Shown here: positions 1-10,250 of the stretch, in pieces
How the letters are laid out: each line of letters begins with the position of its first letter
Numbering within the stretch: position 1 is the stretch's first letter
Assembly (NCBI GenBank): GCA_024643645.1
Contig: JAHEMN010000004.1
Coordinates: 1-56,109 of the forward strand
Length of the DNA stretch: 56,109 nucleotides
From: Chitinophagaceae bacterium
GTDB lineage: Bacteria; Bacteroidota; Bacteroidia; Chitinophagales; Chitinophagaceae
Direction: 5' to 3'
Translations under genes and position numbers: made by a program
The notes under the pieces: generated by a model
What the model saw: the letters and a program-made list of their open reading frames with translations, nothing else
Databases searched by the model: none
Told to the model about the DNA's origin: nothing

Positions 1-1084
1 ATTTAAATAAATATGGGATTTCTTTTGCTATTGTATGTTTTGCTTTATAAGTATAACCCAAAAGTTTGGCTATGGTTTGAGCAAATTGTTGTTGATAAAG
101 TTGCATATCAAACTTCACTTCGCCCTTCGCAGAAACATTAGGCCCCATAACAGCAAACCAAATCTCATTTGCCCCAATTATTTTATTATTATGACTTGTC
201 CATTCATCTTTCACTTTATCTCCCCGACCATGATCTGATGTAATGAGTAATGTTGTTTTGTTTTTATATTGCGGATCAGACTGAACAAAGTTCCAGATAT
301 CTTTTATCCATTTATCAACTTGTTTTCCGGCATCAAGATAAGAACGATAATAGCCGCTATGTGCCCACTCATCAGTTTCTCCATAAGCGATATATAATAC
401 TTTTGGTTTTTTTGATTTCAGATAGTCATAGGCACCATAATGTGTAAATACATCCAAACACTCATCCTCACCCCAGGGTTTAAATGAGTCATTCATCATG
501 TCATTAATTAATTTTTCATCCCCCGATGGGTTATTATTTCCAAATTTATTAAAAGCTGAAAAAACAGGTATTCCACTTCTTTCTTCATTTAAAATTCGAT
601 CAAAAGCTTCCCATGCACAAAATGCAGCAACTTTCCCTTTAATTTTTGGTTGTTGATTTAAGAATTCCAATACTGTAATATTAGGATTGGGAGGATAGCT
701 ATTACTATTGATCGCAGTATCAGCGTAGCCGGTAAATATTTCACTATACCCGGGGTAGCTGAACCAATAAGGGTTTGCATTATTTACTTTGCTGCCGAAA
801 GTTCTGTTTCCATAAACCTGGCCATTCGAAACAATTGTACTCCATAAAAATGGCATCAGCTTTTCCCTTCTTTCATTTTCATCATTACTCCAGTATGTCT
901 TATAAATATATTCACTATCTCCCTGGTTATATTTGGCATTATTAGCAATAGCAGAATCCATCCCTTTAAAAACCTCTTGCCAACGAAAACCATCTGTTGT
1001 TATAATTATAATATTTTCAGTTTGTTGCTGAGCACAAGAGGTAAAGGAGATCAATAGTAAAATATAGAAGTATATTTTTTTCAT
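1..1084 (-). CDS. Alkaline phosphatase/sulfatase-superfamily secreted protein (3' end cut by window)
   Basis: About 361 codons are visible and the frame is still open at base 1, so the C-terminus is missing. The N-terminus starts MKKIYFYILLLISF and reaches SCAQQ, a lipoprotein-type signal peptide. Motifs of the alkaline phosphatase superfamily follow: TTDGFRWQE near residue 30 (first metal aspartate), PGYSEIFTG (nucleophile region), ETDEWAHSG, and TSDHGRGD near the end (metal Asp/His). These enzymes hydrolyse phosphate or sulfate esters in the periplasm or at the cell surface. The substrate cannot be told from sequence. It is divergent from fumC across 176 bp. Confidence 0.8.
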   Translation of the reverse strand, partial: MKKIYFYILLLISFTSCAQQQTENIIIITTDGFRWQEVFKGMDSAIANNAKYNQGDSEYIYKTYWSNDENERREKLMPFLWSTIVSNGQVYGNRTFGSKVNNANPYWFSYPGYSEIFTGYADTAINSNSYPPNPNITVLEFLNQQPKIKGKVAAFCAWEAFDRILNEERSGIPVFSAFNKFGNNNPSGDEKLINDMMNDSFKPWGEDECLDVFTHYGAYDYLKSKKPKVLYIAYGETDEWAHSGYYRSYLDAGKQVDKWIKDIWNFVQSDPQYKNKTTLLITSDHGRGDKVKDEWTSHNNKIIGANEIWFAVMGPNVSAKGEVKFDMQLYQQQFAQTIAKLLGYTYKAKHTIAKEIPYLFK

Positions 1085-1226
1085 AGTGAATCTTGTTTGC
1101 CAATAAATAGAGTCATTTAAAAGTACGGAATTCCAAAAACAAGTTTATTCAATAATTTTTAATTGTTCAGTTTAAAATTTAAAAATAAATGCTGGATAGT
1201 ACTTTTAAAATTGTATGTGATTAAGC

Positions 1227-1234
1227 TACCTTTG
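1227..1234 (+). promoter_or_regulatory. Bacteroidota -7 box upstream of fumC
   Basis: The sequence TACCTTTG matches the TAnnTTTG -7 consensus of the Bacteroidota primary sigma factor and lies 26 bp before the fumC ATG. No well-spaced -33 TTG is obvious. Confidence 0.45.
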
Positions 1235-1260
1235 AGCATCATTAATATAATATTTCAATT

Positions 1261-2661
1261 ATGGAATACCGCATAGAAAAAGATACAATGGGTGAAGTAA
1301 AAGTACCTGTTGATGCATTATATGGAGCACAAACACAGAGAAGTATCGACAATTTTAAAATTGCTCAGGATATAAATAAAATGCCCAAAGAAATTATTGA
1401 AGCATTTGCATACCTGAAAAAAGCTGCCGCAATCACAAATTTAGAGGCTGGAGTATTAACCAAAACCAAATCTGTTTTGATCGGAAAAGTTTGTGATGAG
1501 ATTCTAAAAGGCAAACTGGCTGATAGTTTTCCTTTGGTTGTTTGGCAAACAGGTAGCGGAACACAAAGCAATATGAATGTAAATGAGGTAATTGCTTACA
1601 GAGGACATGTTTTAAAAGGAGGTAAGCTTACTGATAAAGAAAAATTTTTACATCCCAATGATGATGTAAATAAATCCCAGTCTTCAAACGATACTTTTCC
1701 CACAGCAATGCATATTGCTGCCTATAAAATACTTATTGAAACAACGATACCCGGTATAAAAAAACTGAGAGATACACTTGCCAGCAAGAGTAAGCAATAC
1801 ATGAAAGTTGTTAAGATCGGAAGAACTCATTTCATGGATGCTACACCATTGACTGTAGGCCAGGAATTCAGTGGGTATGTTTCACAATTAGATCATGGCT
1901 TAAAAGCCATTAAGAATACACTTGCCCATTTAAGTGAATTAGCACTGGGTGGTACTGCTGTTGGAACCGGAATCAATACGCCGCCAAAATATGCAGAGAA
2001 TGTAGCAAAGCATATTGCCAAACTTACAGGCTTACCTTTTGTAACAGCTGAAAATAAATTTGAAGCGTTGGCTGCGCATGATGCAATAGTGGAAGCACAT
2101 GGTGCATTGAAAACAGTTGCTGTAAGCCTCATGAAGATCGCAAACGATATTCGTATGCTTTCGTCCGGACCCAGAAGTGGAATAGGTGAAATATTTATAC
2201 CGGATAATGAACCAGGTTCTTCTATTATGCCGGGCAAAGTAAATCCTACACAATGTGAAGCGTTAACGATGATAGCTGCCCAAGTGATGGGTAATGATGT
2301 TGCAATTGGCATTGGTGGAAGTAACGGTCATTTTGAATTGAATGTATTTAAACCTGTAATGATCTATAATTTTTTACATAGTGCCAGGCTTATCGGAGAT
2401 GGTTGTGTTTCATTTAATGATAAATGTGCCGTTGGCCTGAAACCAATTGATGAAAACATTAAAAAACACCTGGATAACAGCCTGATGCTAGTAACATCCT
2501 TGAATACAAAAATCGGATACTATAAAGCCGCAGAAATTGCACAAAAAGCTCATAAACAAGGAACTACACTAAAAGAAATGGCAGTGAAACTAGGCTATGT
2601 TACCCCAGAAGAATTTGATCTATGGGTAAAGCCAGTTGATATGGTTGGCAAGCTTAAGTAA
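1261..2661 (+). CDS. fumC: Class II fumarate hydratase
   Basis: This 466-residue protein has the usual length for class II (iron-free) fumarase, which interconverts fumarate and L-malate in the TCA cycle in the cytoplasm. Visible motifs are SGTQSNMN near residue 100, the [13 protein letters not shown] segment near 140, [12 protein letters not shown] near 187, and the fumarase/aspartase signature [11 protein letters not shown] at about 319-329. The motifs and the absence of an aspartase-type tail favour fumarase. It stands alone, with a -7 box upstream. Confidence 0.96.
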   Translation: MEYRIEKDTMGEVKVPVDALYGAQTQRSIDNFKIAQDINKMPKEIIEAFAYLKKAAAITNLEAGVLTKTKSVLIGKVCDEILKGKLADSFPLVVWQTGSGTQSNMNVNEVIAYRGHVLKGGKLTDKEKFLHPNDDVNKSQSSNDTFPTAMHIAAYKILIETTIPGIKKLRDTLASKSKQYMKVVKIGRTHFMDATPLTVGQEFSGYVSQLDHGLKAIKNTLAHLSELALGGTAVGTGINTPPKYAENVAKHIAKLTGLPFVTAENKFEALAAHDAIVEAHGALKTVAVSLMKIANDIRMLSSGPRSGIGEIFIPDNEPGSSIMPGKVNPTQCEALTMIAAQVMGNDVAIGIGGSNGHFELNVFKPVMIYNFLHSARLIGDGCVSFNDKCAVGLKPIDENIKKHLDNSLMLVTSLNTKIGYYKAAEIAQKAHKQGTTLKEMAVKLGYVTPEEFDLWVKPVDMVGKLK

Positions 2662-2800
2662 GAATAGTAAATTAACGATATTGATAGAAAAGGATTGCAG
2701 ATTTAAATTTTTTGCCTGTAAAACTTGCAATTGACTGTACTTTGAATTAATTTGACATTAGAATTGATCCAAACCTATACAAAAACAAAAAATCCGCCAT

Positions 2801-3019
2801 ATGAAAAGTATTGCACCCGTTCTCAATTTATTTAGTCCCAAACTAAAAATTGTTGACAAAGAAATTTCATTAGAACCTCAAAGACAAACTCCTTATTTAA
2901 AAGCTATTCTTTCTGCAACACCATCACCATTGAACGCAGAAAAGAAAATCAATCTTACTTCGCCTGACCTTAATGCAGCGTTACGCTATATCAAGGAAAG
3001 TTCGATGTTAAAAAAATAA
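2801..3019 (+). CDS. Small hypothetical protein (72 aa)
   Basis: I do not recognise this product. It is a 72-residue basic protein with no signal peptide or membrane segment. It starts at an ATG 140 bp after fumC and is followed 27 bp later by a hairpin with a T-run. Codon use resembles neighbouring genes and nothing convincing lies on the opposite strand. The terminator placed right after the stop is the best support that it is a real short gene. Confidence 0.5.
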   Translation: MKSIAPVLNLFSPKLKIVDKEISLEPQRQTPYLKAILSATPSPLNAEKKINLTSPDLNAALRYIKESSMLKK

Positions 3020-3045
3020 TTTATTCCGTTGAGCATTAAAAAGTG

Positions 3046-3073
3046 AAGCCCCACAATGGGGTTTTGCTTTTTT
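3046..3073 (+). terminator. Rho-independent terminator after the small gene
   Basis: Stem AAGCCCCA / TGGGGTTT (with one G-T pair) around loop CAA, followed by a T-run at 3068-3073. It overlaps the end of the convergent lspA gene and may act weakly in both directions. Confidence 0.65.
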
Positions 3074-3782
3074 ACAAAACCTGAGCCCTATCACTCACCT
3101 CAGATCCTGTTTCTAGTGTTGTGTGATTTTCATCGGTTGCATTCTTTTTAAAGAACCGATTTTGAAAAAGTAGTAGTGTAATTACTCCAACAGAAATTGA
3201 AGCATCTGCTATATTGAAGATCGGACTAAAAAATTCAAATTCCTCTCCGCCGGTAAAAGGTACCCAACCCGGAAACTGTCCTTTAAACATCGGGAAATAC
3301 AACATATCTACTACACTTCCGTGTAAGAATGAGGAGTATCCATCAGAAGAAAACTGAGCAATGCCAGCATAACTTAAATAATCATTTATAGCAGCATCAT
3401 AATGAAGACCTTTATCAAATATCATCCCGTAAAACATACTATCAATTAAATTACCAAGTGCACCGGCATAGATCAAGGAAGCACAAATAATAAATCCTCT
3501 TTTATATTTCTGTTTGATGATCTTAGCGATATACCAGGTACCAAATATCACCGCAGCGAGCCTGAATAATGTTAAGATCATTTTTCCGGTCTCATTTCCA
3601 AATTTCCATCCCCAAGCCATACCTGGATTTTCAATAAAATGCAATCGAAACCAATCCATACCAAACACCCTCACTACTTCGCCTGTTGGATGCGATGTTT
3701 TGATCCAAATTTTTAGCGCCTGATCAATAATAATGATCACAGCGATTATTAAAATAACATGTTTACCCTTCAGTGTCTTCAT
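3072..3782 (-). CDS. lspA: Lipoprotein signal peptidase (signal peptidase II)
   Basis: This inner-membrane aspartyl protease removes lipoprotein signal peptides after diacylglyceryl transfer. The first transmembrane helix is followed by IDQALKIWIK. The two catalytic aspartates lie in GALGNLID (residue 114 from this start) and in FNIADAS (residue 193). Several hydrophobic helices span the chain. A periplasmic insert between the catalytic segments makes it longer than the E. coli enzyme (about 165 aa), as is usual in Bacteroidota. The frame is open up to 3818, but I chose the internal ATG at 3782 because MKTLKGKHV gives a normal LspA N-terminus. It lies downstream of murF-alr on the same strand. 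Confidence 0.92.
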   Translation of the reverse strand: MKTLKGKHVILIIAVIIIIDQALKIWIKTSHPTGEVVRVFGMDWFRLHFIENPGMAWGWKFGNETGKMILTLFRLAAVIFGTWYIAKIIKQKYKRGFIICASLIYAGALGNLIDSMFYGMIFDKGLHYDAAINDYLSYAGIAQFSSDGYSSFLHGSVVDMLYFPMFKGQFPGWVPFTGGEEFEFFSPIFNIADASISVGVITLLLFQNRFFKKNATDENHTTLETGSEVSDRAQVL

Positions 3783-3887
3783 AATGGCCACAAATATAGT
3801 AAAGAAAGCGGCAGACATAAGACTAAAGAAGTCTTAAAAGTAAAGGGCAAAAAAGGGTAGTTTTTCATTGTATGAGTCATCATATTT

Positions 3888-6278
3888 CTATTCTTCAAAA
3901 TAGACTCTTTTTACTCTTTGAGATATCCCGGTCATAATCTCATAAGGAATTGTATTTGCCCAAGTGGCAATTTGCTGTACAGGTAATTCCTTACCAAATA
4001 ATATTACATCGTCACCTTCCCTTACCCCCTTAATATCTGTAATATCGACCATAAACATATCCATACATATAGTACCAATAATCGGCGCCAGTTTATTATT
4101 AATCCAAACCTTACCAACACCATTACCTAACCTTCTGGGATAACCATCAGCATACCCGATTCGTATAGTTGCTATGACTGAATCTTTTTCCACAATACCT
4201 TTTCTGTTATAACTGACCGACTCTCCTTTATTTAAATATTTTATTTGTGCAATGGTTGATTTTAATGTTGCAACTGTTTGAAGTTTTAACTTATTACTAT
4301 CTGCACTGTCAACACCATAAAGGCCAATACCTAAACGAACCATATCCATTTGCAATTCAGGATGCCTAACAACAGCTGCAGAATTAGCAATGTGACTAAG
4401 AAATGGATAGCCCAATTTATCTTTTAACTCTTTAACCGCTTTATTGAATACAGTATATTGTTGAAGCGAAAATTCGTCCTGCACTTTTTCTTCACTGGCA
4501 GCAAGATGTGTGAAAACAGTCTGAATTTTAAAAGATGATGATTCCTTTAGCAATACAACAAGCTTTTCTAACTCAGAAACAGAAAAACCAAGCCTATTCA
4601 TTCCTGTTTCCAATTCTAAATGAACTGGGTAATGTTGAATACCTTCCTGCTGCAAAAAAAGATCAAATGAATTTAAAAGTTCAAATGAATATAATTCCGG
4701 TTGTAGATTATGCTCTACTATCGTTTCAAATGCATATGCCTCCGGGTTCATTACCATTATTGGTAAGCCAATTCCAGCTTTTCTAAGTTCAACCCCCTCA
4801 TCAGCATATGCTACAGCCAGGTAATCTACTTTTTGAAACTGCAAAATGCCGGCTATTTCAGCGCCTCCGCTTCCATAAGCAAAAGCCTTCACCATCGCCA
4901 TGATCTTAGTTGACGGCTTTAAACATTTTTGATATTCCTTCAAATTATGAACAATGGCATTCAGATTAATTTCCAAAACTGTCTGATGTGCCTTTTGTTC
5001 CAACAACTGAACGATCTTTTCAAAAGCAAAAACCCTTGCCCCTTTTATAAGAATAATTTCATCTTTAAAATGAGATGTAAGGAAATGTTCCAGAAATTCA
5101 TTTGTCGTTAAAAAGAGTTGTATTTCTATTTCATTACCAGTTGCAGCTATAACTTTTTGTAATTCTTTGGAAATGCCTTTGCCAATTCCAATCAACCTTG
5201 TAACATTATGTTTTTTCAGACTTTTTAAAACATCATCATACAATACACTATCCATAGTAGCACTTTGCAAAAAATCTGAGAGTATAGCCGTACGTTTTGC
5301 GCCAGCACTTTGCTGATCCAGAAAATTCAACGCAATTTCTAAAGAGCTTAGATCAGCACTATAACTATCATTAATTATTGTACAATGATTGATCCCTTTT
5401 TTTAATTCCAGTCGCATATTAACTGGCGTAAGTAATTTCATTCTTTCAGCGATCACTGAATTTTCAATTCCTAAATGCAACATCACCCGCCAGCAGGTTA
5501 TAGCATTTTGAACAGACGCATCATCAATAAAAGGGATTTCTATTAACAAGGATCCCTCATTTCTTAATGCTGAAATACTTGTTTTGGTATGCGTCTTTTT
5601 TATTTCGGTAACTTCTAATGGAGCTGGCATTACCGCATTCTTAAATAGAATTCTTTTTTCCTTCTCTTTTTGTTCTATAGAATCAAATCCTTCACTATGT
5701 GCTTCCCCTATATTGGTAAGAATACCGATTGTTGGTTGAATAATTTTTTCCAGTTTAATCATCTCACCTGGTTGAGATATTCCGGCTTCAAAAATGGCTA
5801 ACGTATGATGCTCAGTCATCTGCCAAACACTTAAGGGAACACCAATTTGCGAATTAAAACTCTTGGGGCTTCTTACAATTGAATAATCCTGATGCAAAAG
5901 CTGATACAACCACTCTTTCACAATTGTTTTTCCATTACTTCCGGTAATTCCAATTACAGGTATTTTAAATCTCTGCCTGTGCTGTGCAGCTAGTTCCTGC
6001 AATGCATCCAACGTATCAGTTACAAATAGAAAATTGGCATCAGGATATTTCTCTACATCAACCTCCTGACTAACAACAAAGCTCCTTACTTCCTTCTTAT
6101 ATAACTCATCAATGAATTGATGGCCATTTCTTCTTTCACCTTTGATCGCAAAAAATAATGAAGATGCTGGAGAGTATACTTTTCTGCTATCTAATAAGAG
6201 ATTCTCAATAGCAACATCATTAACAATAATTGTCTTTGATGAAATAAGTGTAGCAATATGACTGACCGGGTAATTCAA
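3888..6278 (-). CDS. Bifunctional MurF (D-Ala-D-Ala-adding ligase) / alanine racemase
   Basis: The 796-residue chain fuses two peptidoglycan precursor enzymes. The N-terminal half is MurF, which joins D-Ala-D-Ala to UDP-MurNAc-tripeptide. Its ATP-binding loop GITGSNGKT lies near residue 110. The C-terminal half, from about residue 433, is a PLP-dependent alanine racemase: AMVKAFAYGSGG carries the PLP lysine near residue 463, and RIGYADGYPRR near 706 carries the catalytic tyrosine. One polypeptide thus makes D-Ala and uses the D-Ala-D-Ala dimer; Ddl is not in this window. The fusion is known in Bacteroidota. It sits between terC and lspA, all on the minus strand. Confidence 0.95.
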   Translation of the reverse strand: MNYPVSHIATLISSKTIIVNDVAIENLLLDSRKVYSPASSLFFAIKGERRNGHQFIDELYKKEVRSFVVSQEVDVEKYPDANFLFVTDTLDALQELAAQHRQRFKIPVIGITGSNGKTIVKEWLYQLLHQDYSIVRSPKSFNSQIGVPLSVWQMTEHHTLAIFEAGISQPGEMIKLEKIIQPTIGILTNIGEAHSEGFDSIEQKEKEKRILFKNAVMPAPLEVTEIKKTHTKTSISALRNEGSLLIEIPFIDDASVQNAITCWRVMLHLGIENSVIAERMKLLTPVNMRLELKKGINHCTIINDSYSADLSSLEIALNFLDQQSAGAKRTAILSDFLQSATMDSVLYDDVLKSLKKHNVTRLIGIGKGISKELQKVIAATGNEIEIQLFLTTNEFLEHFLTSHFKDEIILIKGARVFAFEKIVQLLEQKAHQTVLEINLNAIVHNLKEYQKCLKPSTKIMAMVKAFAYGSGGAEIAGILQFQKVDYLAVAYADEGVELRKAGIGLPIMVMNPEAYAFETIVEHNLQPELYSFELLNSFDLFLQQEGIQHYPVHLELETGMNRLGFSVSELEKLVVLLKESSSFKIQTVFTHLAASEEKVQDEFSLQQYTVFNKAVKELKDKLGYPFLSHIANSAAVVRHPELQMDMVRLGIGLYGVDSADSNKLKLQTVATLKSTIAQIKYLNKGESVSYNRKGIVEKDSVIATIRIGYADGYPRRLGNGVGKVWINNKLAPIIGTICMDMFMVDITDIKGVREGDDVILFGKELPVQQIATWANTIPYEIMTGISQRVKRVYFEE

Positions 6279-6298
6279 TTTATTTAAAGTGATCTCTT

Positions 6299-7255
6299 TT
6301 ATAATTTAGCATCGGGGGGGACACCTTTTTTATTTATAAAAATAGAATAGAAAATAGAACCGGCTATACAAACCATTATCATTCCCAGAGAAATAATTAC
6401 CTGGATTTGTTTGTCTACTAATTCATTGATCCATTTTTCGGCCAGCATTTTTATTCCGATAAAGACCAATACAATTGCAATTCCCTGTTGCAGGTAATCA
6501 AACTTTGTAACTGCTCCTCTTAATAGAAAAAATAATGATCGTAAGCCAAGTACTGCGAATATATTAGAAGTATAGATCACTAACTTATCCCTGGAAATAC
6601 CCAAAACTGCAGGAATCGAATCTAAAGCAAACACAACATCGATCACTGCCAGCATAATAACAACAACAAAAAGTGTTGTATAAACCGGTTTTCCATTTTC
6701 TATGATCTTGAACTTTCCATCACCATCTTTTGAGGTCAATGGTAAAAATCTTTTAATAAAACGATATACTTTACTTTCCTGGGGATTATATTCTTCATCA
6801 TCATTGGATGAAAACATTTTGTAACCAGTGTAAATAAGGAATGCACCAAAAAGATATAATATCCAATGAAATTTTTCAACCAATGCTACTCCCACTGTAA
6901 TAAAAATGATCCTGAAAACAATAGCCATCAGGATACCAATTAGCAATACCCTTCCATAGTTTTTCTCTTTTACTGAGAATGCAGTGAAAATAAGAATGAA
7001 AACAAAAATATTATCTATACTAAGACTCCATTCCATCAGATAAGCACCCAGATATTCCAGTGCCAACCTTTCACCCTTCTCGATCCACATAAAAATGAAA
7101 AAAGCTAAAGCCAGCCCTACCCAGAAAAAAGTTTGATACAACGCTTGTTTTATTGTAACCTTTTTTCCTTTCTTGCTTAATAAACCAAGATCAAAGATCA
7201 AAGCGATCGTTAACACAACACCAAAAACGAGATATGATATCTGATCGGTCGACAT
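6299..7255 (-). CDS. TerC family integral membrane protein
   Basis: The 318-residue polytopic membrane protein has about eight or nine hydrophobic helices. It carries the TerC-family acidic motifs in EWSLSIDNIFVF near residue 75 and DVVFALDSIPAVLG near residue 205. TerC/Alx proteins are linked to tellurite resistance and, in better-studied cases, to manganese export. A charged loop (SSNDDEEYNPQES) lies in the middle. It starts 59 bp after the end of gldG and ends 21 bp before murF-alr, so co-transcription is possible. The exact substrate is not visible. Confidence 0.88.
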   Translation of the reverse strand: MSTDQISYLVFGVVLTIALIFDLGLLSKKGKKVTIKQALYQTFFWVGLALAFFIFMWIEKGERLALEYLGAYLMEWSLSIDNIFVFILIFTAFSVKEKNYGRVLLIGILMAIVFRIIFITVGVALVEKFHWILYLFGAFLIYTGYKMFSSNDDEEYNPQESKVYRFIKRFLPLTSKDGDGKFKIIENGKPVYTTLFVVVIMLAVIDVVFALDSIPAVLGISRDKLVIYTSNIFAVLGLRSLFFLLRGAVTKFDYLQQGIAIVLVFIGIKMLAEKWINELVDKQIQVIISLGMIMVCIAGSIFYSIFINKKGVPPDAKL

Positions 7256-7313
7256 AGTTACTATTTAAGATATTAAACAAAGATAACCGTGAAATTACTG
7301 TCACTCTCAATGA

Positions 7314-9035
7314 CTAAGCTGCATATTTTCTTTTCCTTACCTGCTGATAGACCCATCCAAAAAATAATACCAAGATCACTGGTAATATTATATTTATAAA
7401 CTGCCAGGTTGTTTTTTGTTCTTTTACTTTTTGTGTATTTAATAATCTAAGAACAATATCTTTATTTCGGGTTTCAATAATACCTGGTTTATTAACTAAA
7501 TACTCCATGCAGTTAAGCAAGAAATCACGGTTGGCAAATTGATATTCGTATTGCGAACCAAGCGTATAGAAATTCATTCCCATTGGTAAAGGCCCATCTT
7601 TCGGTGATACATCGTTCAATACCATATCTCCGTCGCCTACTATTATTATTTTATTATTAGTACTTTCATTTTGGAAAGGATTTCCTAAAGCACTTAAGCT
7701 ATCCATTAGATCTTTTGAGATCCTGTTTCGATAAAAAGAAGTGAATTTACCTTCCAACAAAAAAGCCACCGGAATATTCTTTTTATTGAATTTAATATCT
7801 TCCGGTACATTTTTATTTTCATTAATGCTTATCAATGCAGGAGTACTGATAACTCTTGAATTTGCTGATGAATATAATAAAGGAGTTTTCTTGACACCGG
7901 GTGTATTAATTGTATCAATTGAATTTACAAACCGTCCGGCAACTAATCCAATGTTCTTATTTATTGTATGATTACCATCAGATTCAAATAATGGATAATA
8001 GTTCCATTTCAAAAATTCATATTGTGGATTGTCCGAACTACCACCAACAGCAAATGGCATATAATCACACTGTAAATCCATTACAAGATCAGTATTGATC
8101 CTTACTCCATATCGGAATAACTGATCGGTCAGATTCAGGTTTCTGTCAAATGCTATTGTTTCTGGTTTATATCGAAGACTATCCTGCTCTGCTACAAGGT
8201 TATCAATAAAACACAAAAGTTTACCGCCCCTCATTACATATTGATCAATCTTTAATTTCTCCTCTTCAGAAAATTGTAATGATGGTTTAACGATCAATAA
8301 GACTTTAAATGTATCGGGAATAAAAGGTTGATTATTTAGATTAAGCGTAAACATCTGATAGTCCCGATAAAGAGATTGTTGAAGATCTGCCGTTCTATAA
8401 TCCCGGAGATCGGGTTCGCCATTACCCGATGAATACCCGATCAATGGTTTGGAAGGATTGATAAGACCATCCAATGTTTTTGCAAATTGATATTCCATCA
8501 ACGCTTCTGCACTGTTCATTTCTATTGGAGTTATCATTCTCTTTCCACCCGCATATAAATTTACAAGTGCCTGTCTGTCTTTATATTTAATTACTGCAAC
8601 AGGATATACTCTTTTATTTTCCTCCCCTGCCTTCACTTGAACAGATAAATTAATTGCACTTGCCCCCATACCGATCAATGTATCTTCATACGTTTTATTT
8701 ATCATCCTGGGCATTTCATCCTGCGGAGAAATAAATTGATAGTGGATCTTAGAACTGTTCCTGTCTTTCAATAAACCAAGAAATTCCTCAGTACTATTGG
8801 CCAGTTTTTTAAACCCCGCCGGAAACTCTCCTTTCAGAAATACATCGATCTGCACTTCTTCATCAAGGTCCTTTAACAGCTCCTTAGTGGCTTTACTGAG
8901 AGTATATCGTTTTTCTTTGGTGAGATCAAACCGTGCATGAAAAGTAGAAGCCAGGTAATTAATAATGAATAATACGACCAATAGAAATACCCACCAGTAT
9001 TTTGATCTGAATATTTTATTGATCGCTTGTTTCAT
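7314..9035 (-). CDS. gldG: Gliding-motility ABC transporter auxiliary component GldG
   Basis: The 573-residue protein has an N-terminal membrane anchor (WWVFLLVVLFIINYLAS), a large GldG/ABC-type extracytoplasmic domain (LTKEKRYTLSKATKELLKDL, then DVFLKGEFPAGFKKL), and a C-terminal membrane helix before QQVRKRKYAA. GldG works with permease GldF and ATPase GldA, which were shown to be needed for gliding in Flavobacterium. Many non-gliding relatives keep the genes. The gldF stop codon is followed directly by this ATG (TAAATG), which points to translational coupling. No gldA is in the window. Confidence 0.9.
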   Translation of the reverse strand: MKQAINKIFRSKYWWVFLLVVLFIINYLASTFHARFDLTKEKRYTLSKATKELLKDLDEEVQIDVFLKGEFPAGFKKLANSTEEFLGLLKDRNSSKIHYQFISPQDEMPRMINKTYEDTLIGMGASAINLSVQVKAGEENKRVYPVAVIKYKDRQALVNLYAGGKRMITPIEMNSAEALMEYQFAKTLDGLINPSKPLIGYSSGNGEPDLRDYRTADLQQSLYRDYQMFTLNLNNQPFIPDTFKVLLIVKPSLQFSEEEKLKIDQYVMRGGKLLCFIDNLVAEQDSLRYKPETIAFDRNLNLTDQLFRYGVRINTDLVMDLQCDYMPFAVGGSSDNPQYEFLKWNYYPLFESDGNHTINKNIGLVAGRFVNSIDTINTPGVKKTPLLYSSANSRVISTPALISINENKNVPEDIKFNKKNIPVAFLLEGKFTSFYRNRISKDLMDSLSALGNPFQNESTNNKIIIVGDGDMVLNDVSPKDGPLPMGMNFYTLGSQYEYQFANRDFLLNCMEYLVNKPGIIETRNKDIVLRLLNTQKVKEQKTTWQFINIILPVILVLFFGWVYQQVRKRKYAA

Positions 9036-9755
9036 TTATCGCTTTAATAAATTACGATTAGTGATACTCAAAAACAACAATACCACTGATAGAAAATAAA
9101 ATACATCCCTGGTATCGATCAGCCCACGGCTTATGCTTCTGTAATGAAAATCTATCCCTAGCATCTCCGTATAATAATCAGGCCCGTTACTTAATGCTGG
9201 TAATTTACTGATGGCACTAAAGCCATAATACAGCAATGCACAACCGATGAGGCTGACAATGAACGCAACAACAGCATTATTGGTAAAGCTGCTGCTACAG
9301 ATACTTATAGCCGTAAATACTGATGCAAGAAAAAACAACCCGATATAAGAACCAATGGTAGCACCCATATCCAATCCTTCATTGGCTGATAGACGTTGAA
9401 TAGAAAATATATAAATAATAGTAGGCAGCAATGCAATAAAAACAACGATCAAACTACCTAAATACTTTCCACCGATGATCTGCCATCTCGTTAATGGGCG
9501 GGTTTGTAAGATCTCGTAAGTACCTGTTTTAAATTCTTCTGAAAAGCTGCGCATGGTAATAGCAGGTATCAATAATAAAAGTATCCATGGTGCAAGTTGA
9601 AAGAAACGATCCAATGTTGCATATCCAAAATCAAGAATATTATCATCAAACACAAACAAAACCAGACCATTGACCAACAGGAAAACGATAATAGCAATGT
9701 AACCGGTAAGGCTACTGAAAAATTGACGGAGTTCTTTTATACAAACTGACCACAT
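9036..9755 (-). CDS. gldF: Gliding-motility ABC transporter permease GldF
   Basis: ABC-2 type permease of about 240 residues with six hydrophobic segments. It starts MWSVCIKELRQFFSSLTGY, the usual ABC-2 N-terminus, and carries the conserved stretch TMRSFSEEFKTGTYEILQT near residue 78. The frame is open to an upstream ATG at 9788, but that adds an untypical MLWLILHHSKP, so I prefer the start at 9755. It overlaps nothing and runs straight into gldG. Membrane partner of GldA and GldG. Confidence 0.88.
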   Translation of the reverse strand: MWSVCIKELRQFFSSLTGYIAIIVFLLVNGLVLFVFDDNILDFGYATLDRFFQLAPWILLLLIPAITMRSFSEEFKTGTYEILQTRPLTRWQIIGGKYLGSLIVVFIALLPTIIYIFSIQRLSANEGLDMGATIGSYIGLFFLASVFTAISICSSSFTNNAVVAFIVSLIGCALLYYGFSAISKLPALSNGPDYYTEMLGIDFHYRSISRGLIDTRDVFYFLSVVLLFLSITNRNLLKR

Positions 9756-9821
9756 AGGCTTGGAATGATGCAAAATAAGCCAAAGCATTTATAAAACAAG
9801 CCTGAGGAAGTTAAGGGCAAT

Positions 9822-9846
9822 AAAAAATCCCTCTTTGTAGGAGGGA
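9822..9846 (-). terminator. Terminator of the isc cluster
   Basis: Stem TCCCTC / GAGGGA with a 7-nt loop. On the minus strand it is followed by TTTTTT. It lies 31 bp past the iscA-like stop codon and separates the isc genes from gldF. Confidence 0.7.
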
Positions 9847-9876
9847 CATTTATTTTCAAGCTCGGGATTTAATAAA

Positions 9877-10230
9877 TTATACGGCAAAACTTTCGCCACA
9901 TCCACAGGTTCTGCTGGCATTCGGATTACTGAAATAAAATCCTTTTCCATTCAAGCCATCAGAAAAATCAAGGGTGGTATTCACCAGATATAAGAAACTC
10001 TTCAGATCAGTGACAATCTTTATTCCATTGTCTTCAAAAGCCTGATCCATTGGTTTTACTTCATTATCAAAATCTAATTTATAGCTAAGACCAGAACATC
10101 CGCCACCAACAACACCTACACGAACGAAATAAGATTTATCATCCGAAATTCCGGCGTCTTGCATTAACTGATGCACTTTATCTTTCGCTTTATCGCTTAT
10201 ATATATACTGTTTTCTAACGCTACACTCAT
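9877..10230 (-). CDS. HesB/IscA-family iron-sulfur cluster assembly protein
   Basis: The 117-residue A-type carrier has the three conserved ligand cysteines: Cys45 in GGGCSGLSY and Cys109 and Cys111 in CGCGESF. A-type carriers receive Fe-S clusters from the scaffold and pass them to apo-enzymes in the cytoplasm. It is the last gene of an iscS-iscU-iscA order, 20 bp after iscU, and is followed by a terminator. It could be called IscA, ErpA or SufA; context favours IscA. Confidence 0.93.
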   Translation of the reverse strand: MSVALENSIYISDKAKDKVHQLMQDAGISDDKSYFVRVGVVGGGCSGLSYKLDFDNEVKPMDQAFEDNGIKIVTDLKSFLYLVNTTLDFSDGLNGKGFYFSNPNASRTCGCGESFAV

Positions 10231-10250
10231 CTGATAAGCTATTTATTCTC

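Noticed and set aside
35-447. Two plus-strand frames at the window start
   Set aside because: They lie antisense to the secreted phosphatase, which shows the DGFRW and SDHG motifs.
1893-2312. 139-codon minus-strand frame inside fumC
   Set aside because: Antisense shadow of a clearly coding fumC.
3713-3742. TGATCA repeats inside lspA as a regulatory site
   Set aside because: They lie within coding sequence and are explained by codons for Ile and Asp.
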